This document shows positions 25,989-37,146 of a stretch of DNA of 64,000 bases, one piece after another. Position 1 is the first letter of the stretch. Every line of letters begins with the position of its first letter. Source of the DNA: Lentilactobacillus fungorum. GTDB taxonomy: Bacteria; Bacillota; Bacilli; Lactobacillales; Lactobacillaceae. The DNA is taken from contig NZ_BNJR01000021.1 in the NCBI RefSeq assembly GCF_016860605.1, positions 102,520-166,519 of the forward strand. Direction: 5' to 3'. The notes beneath the pieces are model-generated. The model was not told where the DNA came from, did not search any database, and worked only from the letters and a program-made list of their open reading frames with translations. The position numbers were made by a program, and so were the translations under genes.

Positions 25989-26762
25989 TTATTTTCCCAA
26001 TGGATGTCGTGAATTATACCCCTGATAGATTAAAACGCTAGCAGCAACGCTCGCATTTAAACTTTGAATGTCACCAACCATTGGAATGGTCAGCATCTCA
26101 TCAACCTGCTTTTTTAACAACGGTGAAATGCCCTTGCCTTCGTTGCCGATAATCACGGCAACAGCTCCCTTGGCATCCCAACTTCGATAATCAGTACCAG
26201 CAACATCGGTACCAAAAATCCACATTCCACGTTGTTTCAACTCTTTGACGGTGGCTGATAAGTTGGTCACCCGCGCGACTGGTACCCGCTCGATAGCACC
26301 AGCCGACGTTTTGGCAACCGTCGCTGTTAATCCAACAGCTCGATGTTTGGGAATAATAATGCCACTTACCCCAGCCGCATCAGCTGTTCGAATAATTGAT
26401 CCCAAATTATGCGGATCTTCGATATTATCTAGAATCACAAAGAAAGGAGAAACCCCCGCTTGCTCAGCATTGGCAAAGAGATCGTCAATACTAGCATATT
26501 TAAAGGCCGCCGTTGACAAAACGACTCCTTGATGATTCTGATGGTTAGCGAGCTTATCCAGCTTTTGTTTTGGTACTTTCGAGATGACAAGCCGTTTTTG
26601 ATGAGCTAACTTCATCACTTCTGAAATAATATTGTCATCGTCTTTAATCCCGACTTGGATAAATAACTTATTAACCGGATGATTGCTCTTTAGGGCAGCG
26701 ACAACCGGGTGGCGGCCAATAATAAATTCTTCATTTTCCTGATCTGATTGATCATTCTTCAT
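25989..26762 (-). CDS. rlmB: 23S rRNA (guanosine-2251-2'-O)-methyltransferase RlmB
   Basis: This SPOUT-class methyltransferase modifies G2251 in the 23S P loop. There is an N-terminal substrate domain ([13 protein letters not shown]). The knotted catalytic domain follows, with [31 protein letters not shown] and [14 protein letters not shown]. It overlaps the end of mrnC by 11 bp, which implies coupled translation. The length of 257 residues is normal. Confidence 0.93.
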   Translation of the reverse strand: MKNDQSDQENEEFIIGRHPVVAALKSNHPVNKLFIQVGIKDDDNIISEVMKLAHQKRLVISKVPKQKLDKLANHQNHQGVVLSTAAFKYASIDDLFANAEQAGVSPFFVILDNIEDPHNLGSIIRTADAAGVSGIIIPKHRAVGLTATVAKTSAGAIERVPVARVTNLSATVKELKQRGMWIFGTDVAGTDYRSWDAKGAVAVIIGNEGKGISPLLKKQVDEMLTIPMVGDIQSLNASVAASVLIYQGYNSRHPLGK

Positions 26763-27162
26763 GCTTCAAATTCCCACTTTCTACTTGTTCAATACACCAA
26801 TCGGCAATCTGATTCATTCGCTGGTTTTGATCACTTAAACACAGATAACCAAAGACCGCCTCAAAACCGGTCGAAATCCGATAAGTGATGACGTCCGTGT
26901 TCTTTGCATGAGTGTGACTCTTTGCGTTTCTACCCCGTTTGAAATAGCCCCATTCGTCATCGTTTAAAAGCTCCTCAGCCTGCATCAAGTCAATCAGTGC
27001 TGCTTGCGCTTTAGCAGATACGTATTTAGTTGCGGCATGCTGCAATCGGGTCGGCCGCGTAAGCCCCTGCTCAATTAAATGACGGCGAATGTATACTTCA
27101 TAGGCTGCATCGCCCATATAAGCCAACGCAATGCCGTTGAGCTGAGAAAAGTTGTCAGCCAT
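26752..27162 (-). CDS. mrnC: Mini-ribonuclease III
   Basis: Mini-III matures the ends of 23S rRNA. It is an RNase III catalytic domain without a dsRNA-binding domain (136 residues). The signature [20 protein letters not shown] carries the catalytic aspartate region. It sits between cysS and rlmB in the conserved Firmicutes order. Confidence 0.93.
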   Translation of the reverse strand: MADNFSQLNGIALAYMGDAAYEVYIRRHLIEQGLTRPTRLQHAATKYVSAKAQAALIDLMQAEELLNDDEWGYFKRGRNAKSHTHAKNTDVITYRISTGFEAVFGYLCLSDQNQRMNQIADWCIEQVESGNLKHEE

Positions 27163-27167
27163 ATTAA

Positions 27168-28577
27168 TTATTGTTCCTTTCTAAAGCGAGTTCCCTGAGG
27201 CGTATCTTCCAGAATAATGCCTCGGGCTTTTAATTCTTCTCGAATCTCATCACTACGAATAAAATCTTTATTTTTTCGAGCCGTTTCACGCTCATGAATG
27301 AGCTTCCAAATTTCATCGTCTTTTAATTCACTTTGTTCCAGCTTAATGCCAAAGATTCCAGCTAACTGCCGTAACGTATTAATCACAAACTGGACACTTA
27401 ATTGAAAGACTGTCTGGCGTTCACTGTAAGTATTGGCAAATTTAGCCAGTTCATAAACGGCGGCAATCCCATTTTGAACGTTGAAGTCATCATCCATCGC
27501 ATCCGTGAAATCAGCGACAATCTGGCGAACTTCTTGATCAACTTTTGGATCATCGCCTTCCTCAGCGTTATGCAGGCGATAAATCAAGTTATTAAAGGCT
27601 GTTTGGAGCTTCTTTAAGTTGCTCTTAGCCTCTTGAACACTAGAATCACTATATTGAATTGGGCGGCGATAGTGGGTGGTTGCCATCAACAGTCGAATCA
27701 CTTGACCATCCAATTGTTTGAGCAAGTCATGAACCGTTATAAAGTTACCAAGTGACTTACTCATTTTTTCGTTATCTTCACCAATCGTAACAAACCCATT
27801 GTGCATCCAGTATTTAACAAATTGCTGGTGCGTGTTGGCTTCGCTTTGGGCCCGTTCATTTTCATGATGAGGGAAAATGAGATCTTCGCCACCACCATGA
27901 ATATCAATGGTTTTGCCCAAATACTTAGTAGCCATTACTGAGCACTCGATGTGCCAACCCGGCCGACCGTTGCCCCATGGTGATTCCCAAGAAATTTCAT
28001 CGGCTTTAGACTTTTTCCAAAGGGCAAAGTCAATTGGGTCCTCTTTTTTAGCCATTTCTGCTTCACTGACATGCTGGCTGGCGCCAATTTCTAGTTGGTC
28101 AACGTCAATATGTGGTAAGGCACCATAAGACGGGAATTTTCTTGCCCGGAAATAAACGTCGCCGTCAACATTATAGGCATAGCCGTTATCAACCAGTGTT
28201 TTAACAAAATCAATTATTTCTGGAATGTTTTCAGTTGCCCGCGGATGGGTCACGTTGGACGAAATATTTAAGGCCGCTGTATCTTGCATAAAGGCGGCAA
28301 TATACTTATCAGCAATTGCGCCGACCGTTGTGTGATTTTCATGGGCAGCATTAATCATCTTATCATCGACGTCAGTAAAATTAGAAACATAGTTCACTTT
28401 GTAGCCACGATATTCTAAATATCGACGCACCGTGTCAAACGCAATGGCACTCCTTGCATTTCCAATGTGAATATAATTATAGACTGTCGGGCCACAGACA
28501 TACATGTTGACAACTCCGGGGGTGACAGGTTCGAATTTTTCTTTTTTGCGGGTGAGCGTATTAAATATCTGCAGCAT
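27168..28577 (-). CDS. cysS: Cysteinyl-tRNA synthetase
   Basis: CysS charges tRNA-Cys. The class I motif appears as [14 protein letters not shown] (HIGN) and the second as KMSKSLGNF. Zinc ligands are the cysteine in VCGPTVYNY, the one in HIECSVMA, and the HHENE region. The length of 469 residues is normal. No T-box is visible in the 28578-28680 upstream region; only an AT-rich promoter-like stretch is present. Confidence 0.96.
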   Translation of the reverse strand: MLQIFNTLTRKKEKFEPVTPGVVNMYVCGPTVYNYIHIGNARSAIAFDTVRRYLEYRGYKVNYVSNFTDVDDKMINAAHENHTTVGAIADKYIAAFMQDTAALNISSNVTHPRATENIPEIIDFVKTLVDNGYAYNVDGDVYFRARKFPSYGALPHIDVDQLEIGASQHVSEAEMAKKEDPIDFALWKKSKADEISWESPWGNGRPGWHIECSVMATKYLGKTIDIHGGGEDLIFPHHENERAQSEANTHQQFVKYWMHNGFVTIGEDNEKMSKSLGNFITVHDLLKQLDGQVIRLLMATTHYRRPIQYSDSSVQEAKSNLKKLQTAFNNLIYRLHNAEEGDDPKVDQEVRQIVADFTDAMDDDFNVQNGIAAVYELAKFANTYSERQTVFQLSVQFVINTLRQLAGIFGIKLEQSELKDDEIWKLIHERETARKNKDFIRSDEIREELKARGIILEDTPQGTRFRKEQ

Positions 28578-28679
28578 GTCGATTTCCTCTCTTTGCTTAT
28601 TAAGTAAAATTATGAGTCGTTTATATTAAAATCATAGCATAAAATCCAGCTATTATATCAATCTAACTACCACCTATAA

Positions 28680-28712
28680 TAAAAGGTCCCGCTGAATTTT
28701 CAACGAGACCAA
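28680..28712 (-). terminator. Terminator after gltX
   Basis: On the minus strand GGTCTCGTTGAAAATTCAGCGGGACC forms a stem with a following TTTTATT, 26 bp after the gltX stop. It separates gltX from cysS. Confidence 0.8.
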
Positions 28713-28737
28713 TTAATTTAATAATAAAATTAATTAT

Positions 28738-30231
28738 TTACGCGTTATCGAGTTGCTTTAAAGTTTGTTCAATATGCTCGATCGCTTTTTGGCGACCAAC
28801 CAGCTCAACAGATTCTGGCAGCTCTGGACCGTGCATTTCGTGCGTAACCGCGATTCGAATTGGCATCCAAAGTTTCCGGCCTTTGATCCCGGTGTCCTTT
28901 TGGATAGCTTTAATTGTCTTGAAGACTTCGACTGAATCGAAAATCGGCAAAGCTTGAATTCGTTTTTGGAATTCCTTCAGCACAACGGGAGCGGTCTCAT
29001 TAGAAATCTCAGCCAACGCATCGCCACTAATTTCCTCAGGCTCTTCAAAGAACACCGAAGCCATATCATTAATTTGGGCCATGTAGCTCATTTCACGCTT
29101 ATATAACATGATCAATTGCCGCGCCCATTCAATGGTTTTTTCATCGGGATCTTCTTCAATATTGCCACCAGAAATCAACTGACGTAATGCTAAATCCATG
29201 ATCGTACTGTCGTCAGCAGCTTTAACGTATTGGTTATTAATCCACTCAAGTTTCTTTGAATCAAACTTGGCAGGTGACTTACTAAGGCGAGTTTCATCAT
29301 ACATCTTAATGAATTCTTTTTTGGTGAAAATCTCATCCTCGCCAACCGGTGACCAACCTAAAAGCAGAATAAAGTTAAACATGGCATCTGGCAAGTACCC
29401 TAATTTACGATATTGTTCAATAAATTGAAGGACGGATTCGTCTCGCTTACTAAGCTTCTTGCCCGTATCAGCACTAATAATCAAACTCATATGACCGAAT
29501 TTGGGTGCCTGCCAGCCAAATGCTTCATAAATCATTAACTGTTTTGGGGTGTTGGCAACGTGGTCATCACCACGAAAAACATGACTAATTTGCATCATGT
29601 GATCATCAACAACGACCGCAAAATTATACGTTGGCATGCCATCTCGCTTAGCGATAATAAAGTCGCCGCCAATGGTATCTGAGTTAAAAGAAACCTTGCC
29701 CTTAACGATATCGTCCCAAGCATAATCACGATCCTTCGGGACTCGGAATCGAATAACCGGCTTGAGGCCCTTAGCCTTAGCATCTGCAATGGCTTGGTTC
29801 TTCTCTTCTTCAGACATTCCTTCATATTCATATTCGTAATGAGGCATTTCCCCCCGGGCTTTTTGCGCTTCCCGGTCGGCCTGCAATTGCGCTTCGGTTC
29901 GATATGATTCATAAGCTTTGCCTTCGTCCAGCAATTTTTGAATCAAAGGATCATAGATATCTTTTCGCTCAGACTGACGGTAAGGCCCGAAGTCGCCACC
30001 GACGTCAGGGCCCTCATCCCAGTCCAACCCAAGCCACTTCAAGTTGTCCAACTGGCTCTTTTCACCATCGGCAACGTTTCGCTTGGTATCGGTATCCTCG
30101 ATTCGGATAATAAATTTACCCTTATTGTGTCGCGCAAATAAATAATTAAAAATGGCTGTTCGTGCATTGCCGATATGCAAGTGTCCAGTCGGACTAGGTG
30201 CGTATCGAACTCGAATTGCATTGTTTGCCAA
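28738..30231 (-). CDS. gltX: Glutamyl-tRNA synthetase
   Basis: GltX charges tRNA-Glu and, where no GlnRS exists, tRNA-Gln for later amidation. Class I motifs are [19 protein letters not shown] and [10 protein letters not shown]. The length of 497 residues fits the Firmicutes non-discriminating type, but specificity cannot be read directly. It lies downstream of yacL, as usual. Confidence 0.96.
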   Translation of the reverse strand: MANNAIRVRYAPSPTGHLHIGNARTAIFNYLFARHNKGKFIIRIEDTDTKRNVADGEKSQLDNLKWLGLDWDEGPDVGGDFGPYRQSERKDIYDPLIQKLLDEGKAYESYRTEAQLQADREAQKARGEMPHYEYEYEGMSEEEKNQAIADAKAKGLKPVIRFRVPKDRDYAWDDIVKGKVSFNSDTIGGDFIIAKRDGMPTYNFAVVVDDHMMQISHVFRGDDHVANTPKQLMIYEAFGWQAPKFGHMSLIISADTGKKLSKRDESVLQFIEQYRKLGYLPDAMFNFILLLGWSPVGEDEIFTKKEFIKMYDETRLSKSPAKFDSKKLEWINNQYVKAADDSTIMDLALRQLISGGNIEEDPDEKTIEWARQLIMLYKREMSYMAQINDMASVFFEEPEEISGDALAEISNETAPVVLKEFQKRIQALPIFDSVEVFKTIKAIQKDTGIKGRKLWMPIRIAVTHEMHGPELPESVELVGRQKAIEHIEQTLKQLDNA

Positions 30232-30390
30232 TGTCTAACGCCTCTTTCTTAAAATTAATCGACAATTTTGTCAGTGTTTAAAGTTTACAATGAACGCCCG
30301 GAAAAATAAAGGGGAACGCGACTTTTCACCGCCACTGTTTTCAAATGAAAAGAAGCGGGTTAACTTACTCAGTGGGCCCACTTCCAATGC

Positions 30391-31563
30391 TTATTTCTTA
30401 GCTGCTCGCTTATCGTTGTGCCCATTTTTGGCCTTATCCGCCTCATTATTCTCAGAAATGTTTTTCGTTGAATGTTCTGGACGGGCAAAGATCATCTTAC
30501 CTGCGTCGGTTTGAATGGCACTCGTCACGACCACGTCAATATGATCATTCAAGAAGTAGCGGCCATCTTCAACAACAACCATCGTACCATCATCCAAATA
30601 AGCAACTCCTTGCTGCCGTTCAGTTCCGTTCTTAACAACCATCACGTTTAACTTCTGGCCAGGCAAAATCTTTTGGCGCAACGCGTTTGCTAAGGCGTTA
30701 ATGTTGAATACCTGAACGTTTTGGAATTGAATGACTTTGTTTAAATTGTAATCATTCGTAATAATGACGCCATTAATATCTTTAGCTAATTGAATCAGTT
30801 TGCTGTCCACTTCATCAATATCATCATAGTCTTTTTCATAAATTTCGATTGGGATCAAATTTTCTTCTTGCAGCTTATTAAGAATGTCCAATCCTCTTCG
30901 ACCACGTACCCGTTTAACACTATCACTTGAATCAGCAATATATTGAAGTTCGTATAGCACAAACTTAGGTACTAGGATCGTTCCTTCCACAAATCCTGTT
31001 TTGATAACGTCATAAATGCGACCGTCAATCAAAATATTTGTGTCGAGAATTTTGTAGTGATGATAATTTTTATCAACCGGTTTATCGATAATTTTTTCAC
31101 CAGTACTCTTTGTCGCTTCTCCCTTACGACGCAGCTGAAATACACGTCGCCAGCGCTCGTTTTGGGTGGTTCCCAACCGAAAACCGAAGTACCCTAATAC
31201 CAACATTAAAATAATTGGAATCATTGTATTTAAGAAGAACGTTTGGGTTCTAAAAAATACAATGGAGATCAAGATGGCAACGACCAAGCCGACAATCAAG
31301 CCAAGGGTTCCAAAAATCAGGGAAATTGGACTTTGCTTGGTAAGCTGCACTTCAACTTTATCAATTAGCTTCAGGACGTAGTTTCCAGTCAACAACGAAA
31401 TAATATAAAAAATAATGGCACCAACGACTGCGTTTGTAATGGTGTTGTTGAAAATTGTCCCGTATCTAACCTGTAAAATCAACCAAAGTAACGGAAAATA
31501 GCTGGCACCAATCGCGGCCCCAGCAAGTGTGAAAACAATCTGAATAATTCTCTTTCTTTTCAC
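30391..31563 (-). CDS. Membrane PIN/TRAM-domain protein (YacL family)
   Basis: This is a 390-residue protein with about four N-terminal membrane segments, a cytoplasmic PIN domain beginning ILDTNILIDGRIYDV, and a C-terminal TRAM-like domain (GQKLNVMVVKNGTERQQGVA). PIN acids (D in LDTN, DYNLN) suggest nuclease activity; the physiological target is unknown. The start is GTG at 31563 after GAGAAGG. It lies between radA and gltX, its conserved place. Confidence 0.88.
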   Translation of the reverse strand: MKRKRIIQIVFTLAGAAIGASYFPLLWLILQVRYGTIFNNTITNAVVGAIIFYIISLLTGNYVLKLIDKVEVQLTKQSPISLIFGTLGLIVGLVVAILISIVFFRTQTFFLNTMIPIILMLVLGYFGFRLGTTQNERWRRVFQLRRKGEATKSTGEKIIDKPVDKNYHHYKILDTNILIDGRIYDVIKTGFVEGTILVPKFVLYELQYIADSSDSVKRVRGRRGLDILNKLQEENLIPIEIYEKDYDDIDEVDSKLIQLAKDINGVIITNDYNLNKVIQFQNVQVFNINALANALRQKILPGQKLNVMVVKNGTERQQGVAYLDDGTMVVVEDGRYFLNDHIDVVVTSAIQTDAGKMIFARPEHSTKNISENNEADKAKNGHNDKRAAKK

Positions 31564-31590
31564 AATATCGCCTTCTCTCAAAATAGTTTA

Positions 31591-32964
31591 TTAGCCTAAC
31601 GCTAATTTTAAGGCTTGTGAGAGCGTCGAAACCCCCACCACTTCAATGCCTTTAGGTGGTGTCCATCCCTGTAAGTTATTGGCTGGAACGATAACACGCT
31701 TGAACCCCAGCTTCTGAGCTTCTACTACCCGCTGCTCGATCCGGGTAACCCGACGAACCTCGCCAGTCAATCCTAATTCACCAACATAACACTCAGTTGG
31801 GCTTGTTCCACGATTCTTATATGAGGAAGCAATGCTCACAGCGATTGCCAAATCAATTGCCGGCTCGTCCAGCTTAACACCACCAGCCGCCTTTAAATAG
31901 GCATCCTGATTCTGTAGCATTAATCCAGCCCGTTTTTCTAAAACGGCCATGATAAGCGATACCCGATTACGATCGAGGCCAGTTGCCGTTCGCTGAGCAT
32001 TCCCAAATACCGAGGCCGTCACTAAAGCTTGGATTTCAACCAAGATTGGCCGGGTGCCTTCCATTGAGACGACAATGGCCGAACCGGTGGCGTCTTTTAA
32101 GCGTTCTTCCAAAAAGATTTCAGATGGGTTAGTTACCTCATGCAAACCATCCATTCGCATTTCAAAAACTCCAAGTTCATTGGTCGAGCCAAAGCGATTT
32201 TTAACGGTTCGCAAAATTCGATAGGAATGATGCAAATCACCTTCAAAATACAAAACCGTATCAACCATATGTTCCAAAATCTTGGGGCCGGCAATCGCTC
32301 CGCCTTTGGTCACATGACCAACTACAAATACCGTGATCCCTTGACCCTTGGCGATATTCATCAGGTCAGCCGTTACCTCACGAATCTGGGCAACAGATCC
32401 AGTTGCCGACTGCAATTCTGGAATTTGCATCGTCTGAACTGAATCGATAATGACAGCGTCTGGTTTCATTTCATTAATGGTATTCTTAATAACATCCATA
32501 TCCGTTTCAGGATAAACGTATAATTGGTCACCGGAAACGCCCAGCCGATTCGCTCTCATCTTAATCTGGCTGGCACTTTCTTCACCTGAAACATAGAGAA
32601 TCTTGCCAGATTGACTGAGTTGGCCGGACACCTGAAGCATTAACGTCGACTTGCCAATTCCCGGGTTGCCGCCAATTAAAATCAGCGAACCTGGAACGAC
32701 CCCGCCGCCAAGAACTCGATTTAATTCTTCCATTGACGTCTTAAACCGATTCTCTTTTTGGAAGGCTACCTTAGCGATTGGCTCTGGTCGACTATCATGG
32801 ATACCGTGGCGCCGTAAGCTAGTGGAGCTGGCAGCTGCTGTCTTGGGCACAACCGTTTCTTCCACTAGTGTATTCCACTCATTACAATTCGGGCACCGCC
32901 CTAGGTATCGCGGGGAGATATAACCACAATTTTGACAAACATACTGAGTTTTAACTTTTGCCAA
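31591..32964 (-). CDS. radA: DNA repair protein RadA
   Basis: RadA is a RecA-like branch-migration ATPase acting in recombination and competence. Domains in order are a four-cysteine zinc finger ([18 protein letters not shown]), a RecA core with Walker [11 protein letters not shown], the RadA-specific KNRFG motif, and a C-terminal Lon-like domain ([15 protein letters not shown]). The length of 457 residues is standard. It is downstream of dut. Confidence 0.96.
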   Translation of the reverse strand: MAKVKTQYVCQNCGYISPRYLGRCPNCNEWNTLVEETVVPKTAAASSTSLRRHGIHDSRPEPIAKVAFQKENRFKTSMEELNRVLGGGVVPGSLILIGGNPGIGKSTLMLQVSGQLSQSGKILYVSGEESASQIKMRANRLGVSGDQLYVYPETDMDVIKNTINEMKPDAVIIDSVQTMQIPELQSATGSVAQIREVTADLMNIAKGQGITVFVVGHVTKGGAIAGPKILEHMVDTVLYFEGDLHHSYRILRTVKNRFGSTNELGVFEMRMDGLHEVTNPSEIFLEERLKDATGSAIVVSMEGTRPILVEIQALVTASVFGNAQRTATGLDRNRVSLIMAVLEKRAGLMLQNQDAYLKAAGGVKLDEPAIDLAIAVSIASSYKNRGTSPTECYVGELGLTGEVRRVTRIEQRVVEAQKLGFKRVIVPANNLQGWTPPKGIEVVGVSTLSQALKLALG

Positions 32965-33062
32965 TGCAATTCTCCTTTATTTACGCAGGCTACAATATTT
33001 ATTTTAGCACTTTTAATTAGAAAAACAGTTGGGGCCTCTCCGATTTTAAGCACTCTTAAAAA

Positions 33063-33608
33063 CTAACGGCCAGAAGAACCAAACCCACCACTGCGAGTTT
33101 TCTTTTGTGCTTGATCATCTTGATCAGCTAACAGATAAGGCATGAAAATACCTTGAGCAATGCGCTCCCCTTTTGCAATTTGAATATCTCGGATACCAAA
33201 ATTAAGGATTTGAACAAAAATTTCGCCTTCATTCCCTTCGTTGTTATAGTAATCGGCATCAATCACGCCAATGCCATTTGGGATGGTCAACCCACGCTTA
33301 AGCGGGTTACTTGACCGATTGGCAATGATTAAAACTTCATTGGGGTTCATGTAAGCCTTAATCCCAGTGGGAATCAAAAACGGTTTCAAAACCCGTTTAG
33401 CCTTTTCAAGCTCATCTGGTGTCACCGCCGTTTCATGACGAATTGCCCACAAAACTTTGAGAAAATTAAGTTTCCAAATTGATGGGATTATCATTTCCTT
33501 AGCACTTTGAAAATCATAGCCAGCAGCATTTTGGGTTGTCCGGTATGGTAATGTTAACTGTTCATTGGCATATTTTGAAACCACTTCAAAGCCTCGCTCC
33601 ATTTTCAT
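33063..33608 (-). CDS. dut: dUTP diphosphatase
   Basis: Dut hydrolyses dUTP to dUMP, preventing uracil incorporation. Trimeric dUTPase motifs are visible: AAGYDFQSAKE (motif 1), RSSNPLKRGL (motif 2), NGIGVIDADYYNN (motif 3), KGERIAQGIF (motif 4) and a C-terminal RSGGFGSSGR (motif 5). There is an insert of about 35 residues between motifs 1 and 2 compared with short dUTPases, as in many lactobacilli and their phages. The start at 33608 follows AAAGGAG. It has 181 residues. Confidence 0.92.
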   Translation of the reverse strand: MKMERGFEVVSKYANEQLTLPYRTTQNAAGYDFQSAKEMIIPSIWKLNFLKVLWAIRHETAVTPDELEKAKRVLKPFLIPTGIKAYMNPNEVLIIANRSSNPLKRGLTIPNGIGVIDADYYNNEGNEGEIFVQILNFGIRDIQIAKGERIAQGIFMPYLLADQDDQAQKKTRSGGFGSSGR

Positions 33609-33669
33609 TCCAACTCCTTTAAGTTTCATATTCAACTAAGTATAAACTAAAACGATTCGTTTTCATAGA

Positions 33670-33698
33670 TTGACAAAAAGCGTAAAAAAACGCAGAAT
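33670..33698 (+). promoter_or_regulatory. rpiA promoter
   Basis: A consensus -35 TTGACA (33670-33675) and a -10 CAGAAT (33693-33698) are 17 bp apart, about 50 bp before the rpiA start and divergent from dut. Confidence 0.7.
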
Positions 33699-33748
33699 AT
33701 GGGTGAGTAAAACCTTTAAACACGATTTAAACGAAAGGAACTATCATA

Positions 33749-34435
33749 ATGACACATCAAGACGAATTAAAACAATTAGTTGGTAAGGCAGCCGTTAAAT
33801 ACATCCAAGACCATACCGTTGTCGGTCTTGGAACCGGTTCAACCGTTAAATTTATGGTTGATGCCCTCGGTCAACGGGTTAAAGAAGAAGGCCTCTCAAT
33901 CGTTGGCGTCCCCACCTCTGAGCGAACTCGCAAGCAAGCAAACAACCTTGGCATTCCAACTAAAGGGGTTGATGAGGTCGATCACATTGACCTCACAATT
34001 GACGGCGCCGATCAAATTGATCAAAACTTTCAAGGGATTAAAGGCGGCGGTGGCGCTCATCTTTGGGAAAAAATTGTTGCCATCAATTCCGATAAAAATA
34101 TGTGGATCGTCGACGAAAGCAAGATGACGAACCAGTTGGGCTCATTCCCATTACCATTAGAGGTCATTCCCTATGGGAGCGTGCAACTCTTCAAACGGCT
34201 TCAAGAAAAGGGATACAATCCAGAATTTAGAATTTCTGACGGCAAGAAAGTCAAAACAGATTCCAATAACGATATTATCGATCTTCACCTACATCAAATT
34301 AAAGATCCTCAAGCCCTTGCCTTAGAGTTAGACCAAATGACGGGTGTCGTCGAACATGGATTGTTTTTAGACATTGTGAATACAGTGATTGTCGGCCGAG
34401 AATCAGGGCCCGAAATCTTAACGGCAAATCGATAA
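33749..34435 (+). CDS. rpiA: Ribose-5-phosphate isomerase A
   Basis: RpiA interconverts ribose-5-phosphate and ribulose-5-phosphate, feeding the phosphoketolase pathway and nucleotide synthesis. Family motifs are VGLGTGSTV, a TSERTRKQA loop, [11 protein letters not shown] and [10 protein letters not shown]. The length of 228 residues is normal. The start follows GAAAGGAAC. It stands alone with its own promoter and terminator. Confidence 0.96.
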   Translation: MTHQDELKQLVGKAAVKYIQDHTVVGLGTGSTVKFMVDALGQRVKEEGLSIVGVPTSERTRKQANNLGIPTKGVDEVDHIDLTIDGADQIDQNFQGIKGGGGAHLWEKIVAINSDKNMWIVDESKMTNQLGSFPLPLEVIPYGSVQLFKRLQEKGYNPEFRISDGKKVKTDSNNDIIDLHLHQIKDPQALALELDQMTGVVEHGLFLDIVNTVIVGRESGPEILTANR

Positions 34436-34518
34436 TGGCTTCAATGCGCACTTGCAAACTTACGTCAATTGAATTCATTAATGCAGTCACTCAAAGATCA
34501 TTCAATCAAGGTTCACAG

Positions 34519-34550
34519 AAGTCCATCATTGTCTTGGGCTTTTTTATTTT
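34519..34550 (+). terminator. Terminator after rpiA
   Basis: AAGTCCA pairs with TGGGCTT around an eight-base loop and is followed by TTTTTATTTT, about 85 bp after the rpiA stop. Confidence 0.6.
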
Positions 34551-34669
34551 ACCAAATTTTTGAAGATCGCCGCCACAGGTCGCTTTTTAGGCACTTATTC
34601 TCCGCAAAGTTCTGGCGATTTATCAATAATGAGAGTAAACTTACATGTTATTAAGGAGAGTGATCATTT

Positions 34670-36004
34670 TTGACATCAGAAATTAAATTCGATCAAATTA
34701 AACAATTCCAACAGGATTTTGATGACCGTAAAGATTCAAAGGTTATTGAACGGGCAGTGTCTCACCAAGGCATTTTAGCTGCTAGTGAGGACTTTTCTGC
34801 TGAGAGCAACATGCACCCTGTTTTTTCAATCGACCTATCAACCGGTAAAGTAGCCGATCAAAAGCAAAGCGGCCGCTGCTGGATGTTTGCCGCCCTCAAT
34901 ACGATGCGCATCAATTTGATGAATTCATTGAAGGTCGCTGATGACTTTGAACTTTCTCAAAACTATACTAATTTTTGGGATAAGTTTGAAAAGTCCAACT
35001 ACTTCTTAGAAAATGTTTTGAAGACCGCAGAAAAACCGCTTGATTCCAGAAAAGTTTCTTGGTTAATGCAGACCCCACAGCAAGACGGCGGCCAGTGGGA
35101 TATGCTATGCGCGCTGATTGAAAAATATGGCATTGTGCCAAAATATGCAATGCCAGAAACTTTCAGTAGTGAAAAATCAGCCCAATTAAATAAGTACCTT
35201 AACCTCAAATTGCGCCATGATGCAACCATTCTTCGTGAATTAGTAGCTGACAAAGCGTCGGGTAGTAAGATTGCGAACACCAAGGATAAAATGTTAACCG
35301 AAATTTATCGGCTCTTAACCTACACTCTGGGCGAACCTACAACCAGCTTTGATTTCGAATACCGCGATAAAGATAACAACTACCACATTGACCAAAACAT
35401 CACGCCACAGGAATTCTTCAAAAAATACATTGGCCTCAACCTTGAAGACTATATATCATTGATTAATTCCCCAACAGACGATAAGCCATTTAACAAGACG
35501 TATACGATTGAAATGCTGGGTAACGTTGTTGGTGGCCGTCAAGTTAAACATTTAAACTTGGAAATGAACGAACTCAAGCAGCTCGCCATTAAGCAACTTC
35601 AAAATGGGGAATCCGTTTGGTTTGGGAGTGATGTTGGTCAAAGTTCCAATACTAAAAAGGGCATCATGGATACCAACCTATATGTGCCTGATGAACTATT
35701 GGATACCGACCTCTCACTATCAAAAGCCGAACGATTAGACTATAGTGAAAGCTTAATGACCCACGCAATGGTTATTACCGGCGTTGACTTAGTTGACGGC
35801 AAACCCACCAAGTGGAAAGTCGAAAACAGCTGGGGCGAAAAAGTCGGCACTAAAGGCTACTTTGTAATGAGTGATGACTGGATGGATCAATTCGTTTATC
35901 AATTTGTTATTAACAAAAAGTATCTCTCAGCTGAACAACAAAAAGCTCAAGCCCAAGAACCCATCGTCTTGAAGCCTTGGGATCCAATGGGGGCGCTGGC
36001 TTAA
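34670..36004 (+). CDS. pepC: Aminopeptidase C
   Basis: PepC is a cytoplasmic cysteine aminopeptidase of the bleomycin-hydrolase family (C1B). It trims casein- or medium-derived peptides. The catalytic cysteine is in KQSGRCWMFAALNTMR, the histidine in LMTHAMVITGVD and the asparagine in KVENSWGEK. The C-terminus ends in the self-compartmentalising tail. The start is TTG at 34670, 8 nt after AAGGAGAG. It has 444 residues. Confidence 0.95.
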   Translation: MTSEIKFDQIKQFQQDFDDRKDSKVIERAVSHQGILAASEDFSAESNMHPVFSIDLSTGKVADQKQSGRCWMFAALNTMRINLMNSLKVADDFELSQNYTNFWDKFEKSNYFLENVLKTAEKPLDSRKVSWLMQTPQQDGGQWDMLCALIEKYGIVPKYAMPETFSSEKSAQLNKYLNLKLRHDATILRELVADKASGSKIANTKDKMLTEIYRLLTYTLGEPTTSFDFEYRDKDNNYHIDQNITPQEFFKKYIGLNLEDYISLINSPTDDKPFNKTYTIEMLGNVVGGRQVKHLNLEMNELKQLAIKQLQNGESVWFGSDVGQSSNTKKGIMDTNLYVPDELLDTDLSLSKAERLDYSESLMTHAMVITGVDLVDGKPTKWKVENSWGEKVGTKGYFVMSDDWMDQFVYQFVINKKYLSAEQQKAQAQEPIVLKPWDPMGALA

Positions 36005-36094
36005 TCAAGCCTACACTATTGATGGCTTGACTCTAGTCAATTTTAAAGAATTTGTTACCTTAAGAATAATATCGTATCAAGGGCCATCGCTATC

Positions 36095-36152
36095 AAAAAA
36101 GTCGGCCGATCCGTTACACCACAATATGGCATAACGGATCGGCCGACTTTTT
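36095..36152. terminator. Bidirectional terminator after pepC
   Basis: AAAAAAGTCGGCCGATCCGT pairs perfectly with ACGGATCGGCCGACTTTTT, giving a very GC-rich long stem with A and T runs on the two sides. It ends pepC and could also stop minus-strand transcripts from gpmA. Confidence 0.9.
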
Positions 36153-36360
36153 AATATGGCGCCAACCAAATTGGTGCATTTAACTGCTCCCAGACACAGA
36201 AATCCCATTTTCAATCAGATGGCCTAATAATGCAGCTAAAACGAATAAGATTTAGCAGTAAGCTGCAAATGCGCGGCCGTTAACAAATCTTGGTGGTTGG
36301 TTTAGATATTATGCAAAATCCGCCTGATAAGGGACAATCCCCTGCTCAGTTTTAACCTGG
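36153..36360. other. Intergenic space between pepC terminator and gpmA
   Basis: About 200 bp without a gene. I see only a small hairpin (GCGCCAACC near 36158 with GGTGC) and no promoter or repeat I can support. Confidence 0.5.
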
Positions 36361-37035
36361 TTATTTTGCCATCAATTGTTTGGCCACAATATTCAACCGC
36401 TTATCAAAGTCATACCTAATCGGCTTGCCATTTGGCACTTCGACGTTTGGGATATCTTCGTCACTGACGTTCTCCAAAAACTTAATGAGCGCTCTTAAGG
36501 TACTCCCATGAGCCACCACAAGCTGATTCTTGCCTGCCAATAACTTAGGGGCAATCTGGTCAACCCAATAGGGAATAAGGCGTTGCATGGTCATTTCCAA
36601 GCTTTCAGCCAACGGGATTTTGACACCATAGCGATCATATCTGGGATCTTCATCACGTTTAGTCAATTTAGGGGGCACGACGGTAAAACTCCGCCGCCAA
36701 ATTTTAAGCTGCTTTTCGCCAACTCGCTGCTTAACTGCTAATTTGTTTTGACCACGCAGGCCGCCATAATGGCGTTCATTTAGCCGCCATGATTTGTGCT
36801 CAGCAATGTCATTTTGGCCGACTTCATCCAAAACAATGTTCGTAGTGATAATCGCCCGTTTTAAAAATGACGTATGCACATCATCAAACTGAATATTGGC
36901 TGCCTTAATAATTTTACCGGCAGCATGAGCTTGGGCCACCCCTTTTTGGGTAAGGGCAACGTCACTCCAGCCGGTAAAAATATTATCTCGGTTTGCCTGA
37001 CTTTCTCCGTGACGCATGATTACGAGTGTTGGCAC
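36361..37035 (-). CDS. gpmA: 2,3-bisphosphoglycerate-dependent phosphoglycerate mutase
   Basis: GpmA interconverts 3- and 2-phosphoglycerate. The phosphohistidine is in VIMRHGESQANRDN. The LNERHYGGL segment and the second histidine in VVAHGSTLRAL complete the active site. It starts with GTG at 37035 after AAGGA. The length of 224 residues is typical. Confidence 0.93.
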   Translation of the reverse strand: MPTLVIMRHGESQANRDNIFTGWSDVALTQKGVAQAHAAGKIIKAANIQFDDVHTSFLKRAIITTNIVLDEVGQNDIAEHKSWRLNERHYGGLRGQNKLAVKQRVGEKQLKIWRRSFTVVPPKLTKRDEDPRYDRYGVKIPLAESLEMTMQRLIPYWVDQIAPKLLAGKNQLVVAHGSTLRALIKFLENVSDEDIPNVEVPNGKPIRYDFDKRLNIVAKQLMAK

Positions 37036-37146
37036 GATTTCATCTTCCTTATCTCAAATTAAAGTGCGGTAACCAATACCGATCAAACCACACGTTCATG
37101 GTACCAATAATCCACGAACCAATCAAAGCTTGGCTGCCAATTCCAA

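Noticed and set aside
28578..28690. T-box leader before cysS.
   Set aside because: No T-box core (GGTGG..CCGCG type) or specifier structure could be seen in the short AT-rich region.
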